A stretch of 9,117 nucleotides of DNA from an uncultured Neisseriaceae bacterium (GTDB lineage Bacteria > Pseudomonadota > Gammaproteobacteria > Burkholderiales > UBA11063), in NCBI GenBank assembly GCA_903891375.1, contig CAITEL010000285.1:1-9117 (forward strand), read 5' to 3'. Numbering within the stretch: position 1 is the first letter of the stretch; each line of letters begins with the position of its first letter. A program made the translations under genes and the position numbers. The notes under the pieces were generated by a model that saw nothing but the letters and a program-made list of their open reading frames with translations, was not told the DNA's origin and searched no databases. This document shows, piece by piece, positions 7,575-9,117 of this stretch.

Positions 7575-8333
7575 CTATGTGGTTGACATCACACTTTGAC
7601 CACACGAGCAGATCTTGATAAACTCTTCCGCCTTTAAGGATGCCCCGCCAACTAAAAGGCCATCAACTAAAGAGCTCTCTAAAAAATCTTTGGTGTTATC
7701 GGCAATTACACTTCCACCATAAATAGTACTTACATATGCATTAGGTAAATTTTTTTTAACTGTAACTTTAATTAAACGCATAATCTCATCAATTTGCGCA
7801 ATACTTGGGGTTAAGCCAGTACCAATAGCCCAAATAGGTTCATATGCTATAATAATATTTGACACCAGTTGGTTAAGCTCAAATAAAATTTCTAATTCTT
7901 TTTCTAATTTAATAAGATAATTATTTTCAACTCTATCTTCATATGATTCACCAATACAATAAATAGGCGTTATTTTATTATTTATTGCCAACTCAAGCTT
8001 TTTTGCTAAAACGTCGCTAGTTTCACCAATTTTGCGACGCTCAGAATGACCAACAATTGCATATTCTACACCCAAATCTGACAATATCGTTCCACTAACT
8101 TCTCCAGTATAAGCACCAAACCCATCAAATTGACTTATGTCTTGAGAGCTAATTTTATACTGAGCGCCATATATTTTTTGAACCTGCGAGGCATTATCCA
8201 AAAACACATACGGCAAAGCGAAAATTATATTATCTTGGTTAGTTATAGGGTTTTGCGCATAACTTTCTAAGTCATGTTTAATTTTAGAAATATTACCATT
8301 CATTTTCCAATTTGCTATAATCAGTTTTCTCAT
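7575..8333 (-). CDS. tpiA: Triosephosphate isomerase
   Basis: This cytosolic glycolysis and gluconeogenesis enzyme interconverts dihydroxyacetone phosphate and glyceraldehyde-3-phosphate. The 252-residue TIM barrel is of normal length. Active-site residues are Asn8 and Lys10 (ANWKMN), His96 (AIVGHSERR) and the catalytic base Glu165 (AYEPIWAIGTG). Loop 6 covers about 166-176, and phosphate-binding segments are YGGSV (205-209) and LLVGGASL (226-233). The start at 8333 has only AGGA 14 nt upstream. The stop at 7575-7577 is followed by three more in-frame stops. A good promoter lies upstream and secG follows after 290 bp. Confidence 0.98.
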   Translation of the reverse strand: MRKLIIANWKMNGNISKIKHDLESYAQNPITNQDNIIFALPYVFLDNASQVQKIYGAQYKISSQDISQFDGFGAYTGEVSGTILSDLGVEYAIVGHSERRKIGETSDVLAKKLELAINNKITPIYCIGESYEDRVENNYLIKLEKELEILFELNQLVSNIIIAYEPIWAIGTGLTPSIAQIDEIMRLIKVTVKKNLPNAYVSTIYGGSVIADNTKDFLESSLVDGLLVGGASLKAEEFIKICSCGQSVMSTT

Positions 8334-8373
8334 AATATTCTATGTATCCTAAATGTTATCTATAGAGTATCAC

Positions 8374-8403
8374 ATTATATTACAAATCATGAAGTAGCGT
8401 CAA
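8374..8403 (-). promoter_or_regulatory. Sigma-70 promoter of tpiA
   Basis: On the minus strand TTGACG (8398-8403) and TATAAT (8374-8379) are separated by 18 nt: five of six consensus bases in the -35 and a perfect -10. Transcription would start near 8367, about 34 nt before the tpiA ATG. It is the best promoter in the window. Confidence 0.75.
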
Positions 8404-8430
8404 TGAATTTAATTTAATTAGTTACAGTAG

Positions 8431-8450
8431 TCTGGCTGAGTATAGCCAGA
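8431..8450. repeat. Short hairpin upstream of the tpiA promoter
   Basis: TCTGGCT (8431-8437) pairs with AGCCAGA (8444-8450) across a 6-nt loop. No T-run follows on either strand, so it is not a standard terminator. It lies between the tpiA promoter and the IS30 remnant and could mark an old element edge or an operator. Confidence 0.4.
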
Positions 8451-8474
8451 AATATCTTTATCCATGATTTTAGT

Positions 8475-8696
8475 AAATTAAGTGCTGAAATAAAAAAGTA
8501 CATTGGAGAAAAATTATCTCAACCGTGGTCTCCTGAACAAATTAGTGAACAAATTAGTGAACGAATGTTGATAGATATAGGTGTTACTGTTAGTCATGAA
8601 ACAATTTATCAGTATATTCGACATGATAAATTTATGGGCGGTAAATTATTTAAACAACTTACACATAAGGGTATTAGTGTCGTATTTGAAGCTTGA
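8475..8696 (+). pseudogene. IS30-family transposase fragment
   Basis: A 74-codon stretch with its stop at 8694-8696 reads like the region before the catalytic domain of IS30-family transposases: KLSAEIKKYIGEKL, then WSPEQIS, then VSHETIYQYIRHDK and GGKLFKQL. The frame stays open upstream to about 8416, but no in-frame ATG precedes this stretch, and the DDE catalytic domain is absent, so it is a remnant. A 12-bp tandem duplication (8535-8558) repeats Gln-Ile-Ser-Glu within the conserved PEQISE motif. No terminal inverted repeats of a complete element were found. It is on the opposite strand to all the genes around it. Confidence 0.8.
8535..8558 (+). repeat. 12-bp tandem duplication in the transposase fragment
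   Basis: GAACAAATTAGT occurs twice in direct succession (8535-8546 and 8547-8558), followed by a diverging third start (GAACGA). It keeps the reading frame and adds four codons to a motif conserved in IS30 transposases, consistent with slippage. Confidence 0.9.
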
Positions 8697-8808
8697 ATAG
8701 GCGGAATTAGCAAGAAAATCCGTACGTACTCATCGTATTTGGACAGTGTACTGCGTTAGACTTCACAATTCGAGTATTGATAAAAAAATATACCAGAATG
8801 AAGAGCGA
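8697..8808. other. Unassigned stretch between IS30 fragment and HEPN gene
   Basis: No recognisable gene. A plus-strand frame of about 40 codons (around 8701-8823, containing ARKSVRTHRIW and ending LFSF) is open but has no start codon and no similarity I recognise. It does not continue the IS30 protein. A T-run lies at 8782-8790 on the minus strand after the HEPN gene, but the stem before it is only 4 bp. Confidence 0.4.
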
Positions 8809-9117
8809 TTATTCAGTTTTTGATTGATTGAGTTGCATTACACATTCATCAATTAATTTTAATTGCTGTTTTAATAAATTTATTTTATCAAACAATAATG
8901 TTATTGTATTCAATCTGTTCAATGGTTCAATATCGTACTCATGCGTAATTAAATTGCGCATTTTACGTAATTCTTGCCAATCATTTTCTGAACTCAAAAC
9001 ATGTAACTTTTCTAATTGCGATAAGACATCCAACCAAATCATTGCTTTTTTATCACCCAACCTAATTTCAGCGATAAGTGGCAATATTCTTTCTCCAATT
9101 GTGTCTTGAATTAAAAC
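8809..9117 (-). CDS. HEPN/HepT-like toxin, 3' part (runs off right edge)
   Basis: The frame is open from the window edge to the TAA at 8809-8811, giving 102 visible codons, and the true start lies beyond 9117. The first residues (VLIQDTIGERILPLI) match the helix seen before the core of HepT-like proteins, and a TTG at 9084 is therefore not the start. The core WLDVLSQLEKL, then ENDWQELRKMRNLITHEYDIEP contains the HEPN catalytic motif Arg-Asn-x3-His with the HEY sequence seen in HepT-like proteins. Such proteins act as ribonucleases or AMP-ylated partners in MNT-HEPN toxin-antitoxin pairs. No nucleotidyltransferase (MNT) partner is visible downstream, where the IS30 fragment lies; it may be upstream outside the window. 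The family call is good; activity is inference. Confidence 0.8.
   Translation of the reverse strand, partial: VLIQDTIGERILPLIAEIRLGDKKAMIWLDVLSQLEKLHVLSSENDWQELRKMRNLITHEYDIEPLNRLNTITLLFDKINLLKQQLKLIDECVMQLNQSKTE

Noticed and set aside
8431..8450. Terminator or IS end at the 7-bp hairpin
   Set aside because: No T-run follows on either strand, and no matching inverted end was found on the other side of the IS30 fragment.
9082..9084. TTG start giving a complete 91-residue HEPN protein
   Set aside because: The frame continues open to the window edge, and the residues upstream (QDTIGERI) match the family's N-terminal helix, so the gene is partial.
8828..9109. 93-codon plus-strand ORF opposite the HEPN gene
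   Set aside because: Composition rich in Ser, Asn and Cys with no motif; the minus strand carries the recognisable HEPN protein.
1..9117. CRISPR array, rRNA or phage module
   Set aside because: No regularly spaced direct repeats, no rRNA-like sequence and no phage genes were seen.

Overview
The window is AT-rich and looks like part of a gammaproteobacterial chromosome. It carries the order tpiA - secG - tRNA-Leu(GAG) - nuoA-B-C-D-E-F-...-nuoG, all read on the minus strand from right to left. That order, as I recall it, resembles Legionella and Coxiella. Together with an OTU-type (deubiquitinase-like) cysteine protease gene it suggests a host-associated member of the Legionellales or a relative. 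This placement is inference; no marker here fixes the genus.

Right edge (about 8400-9117): the 3' part of a HEPN/HepT-like toxin gene runs off the window. Next to it is a plus-strand IS30-family transposase fragment with a 12-bp in-frame tandem duplication, then about 110 bp of unexplained DNA. This is the degraded accessory flank of the core locus.

Middle (7285-8403): tpiA (triosephosphate isomerase) has a near-consensus sigma-70 promoter and ends in four successive in-frame stop codons. The 290-bp gap before secG holds a possible 29-codon small ORF with a strong Shine-Dalgarno, an AT-rich terminator-like hairpin and a possible -10 box for secG.

Core operon (1-7284): secG (preprotein translocase subunit) is followed 7 nt later by tRNA-Leu(GAG), and 22 nt after that by nuoA. 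nuoA to nuoF are tightly packed, with overlaps or gaps of 0-2 nt, and encode the NADH-dehydrogenase and connecting modules of respiratory complex I. NuoF, NuoE and NuoG form the NADH-oxidising arm, NuoB, NuoC and NuoD the quinone-reducing connection, and NuoA is membrane-embedded. All expected iron-sulphur ligands in the visible proteins are present. The left edge cuts nuoG after 325 codons.

The main surprise is between nuoF and nuoG, which are normally adjacent. There a ~100-bp imperfect palindrome fills the gap after nuoF, and then comes a 391-codon gene with its own good Shine-Dalgarno. Its product has an OTU-like DGNC cysteine motif (Cys157) and a C-terminal His-Trp (His382), separated by a long mostly helical insertion. 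A perfect 11-bp hairpin lies exactly over the codons of the catalytic motif. A putative ubiquitin-directed effector inside a housekeeping respiration operon is the most interesting signal in the window.
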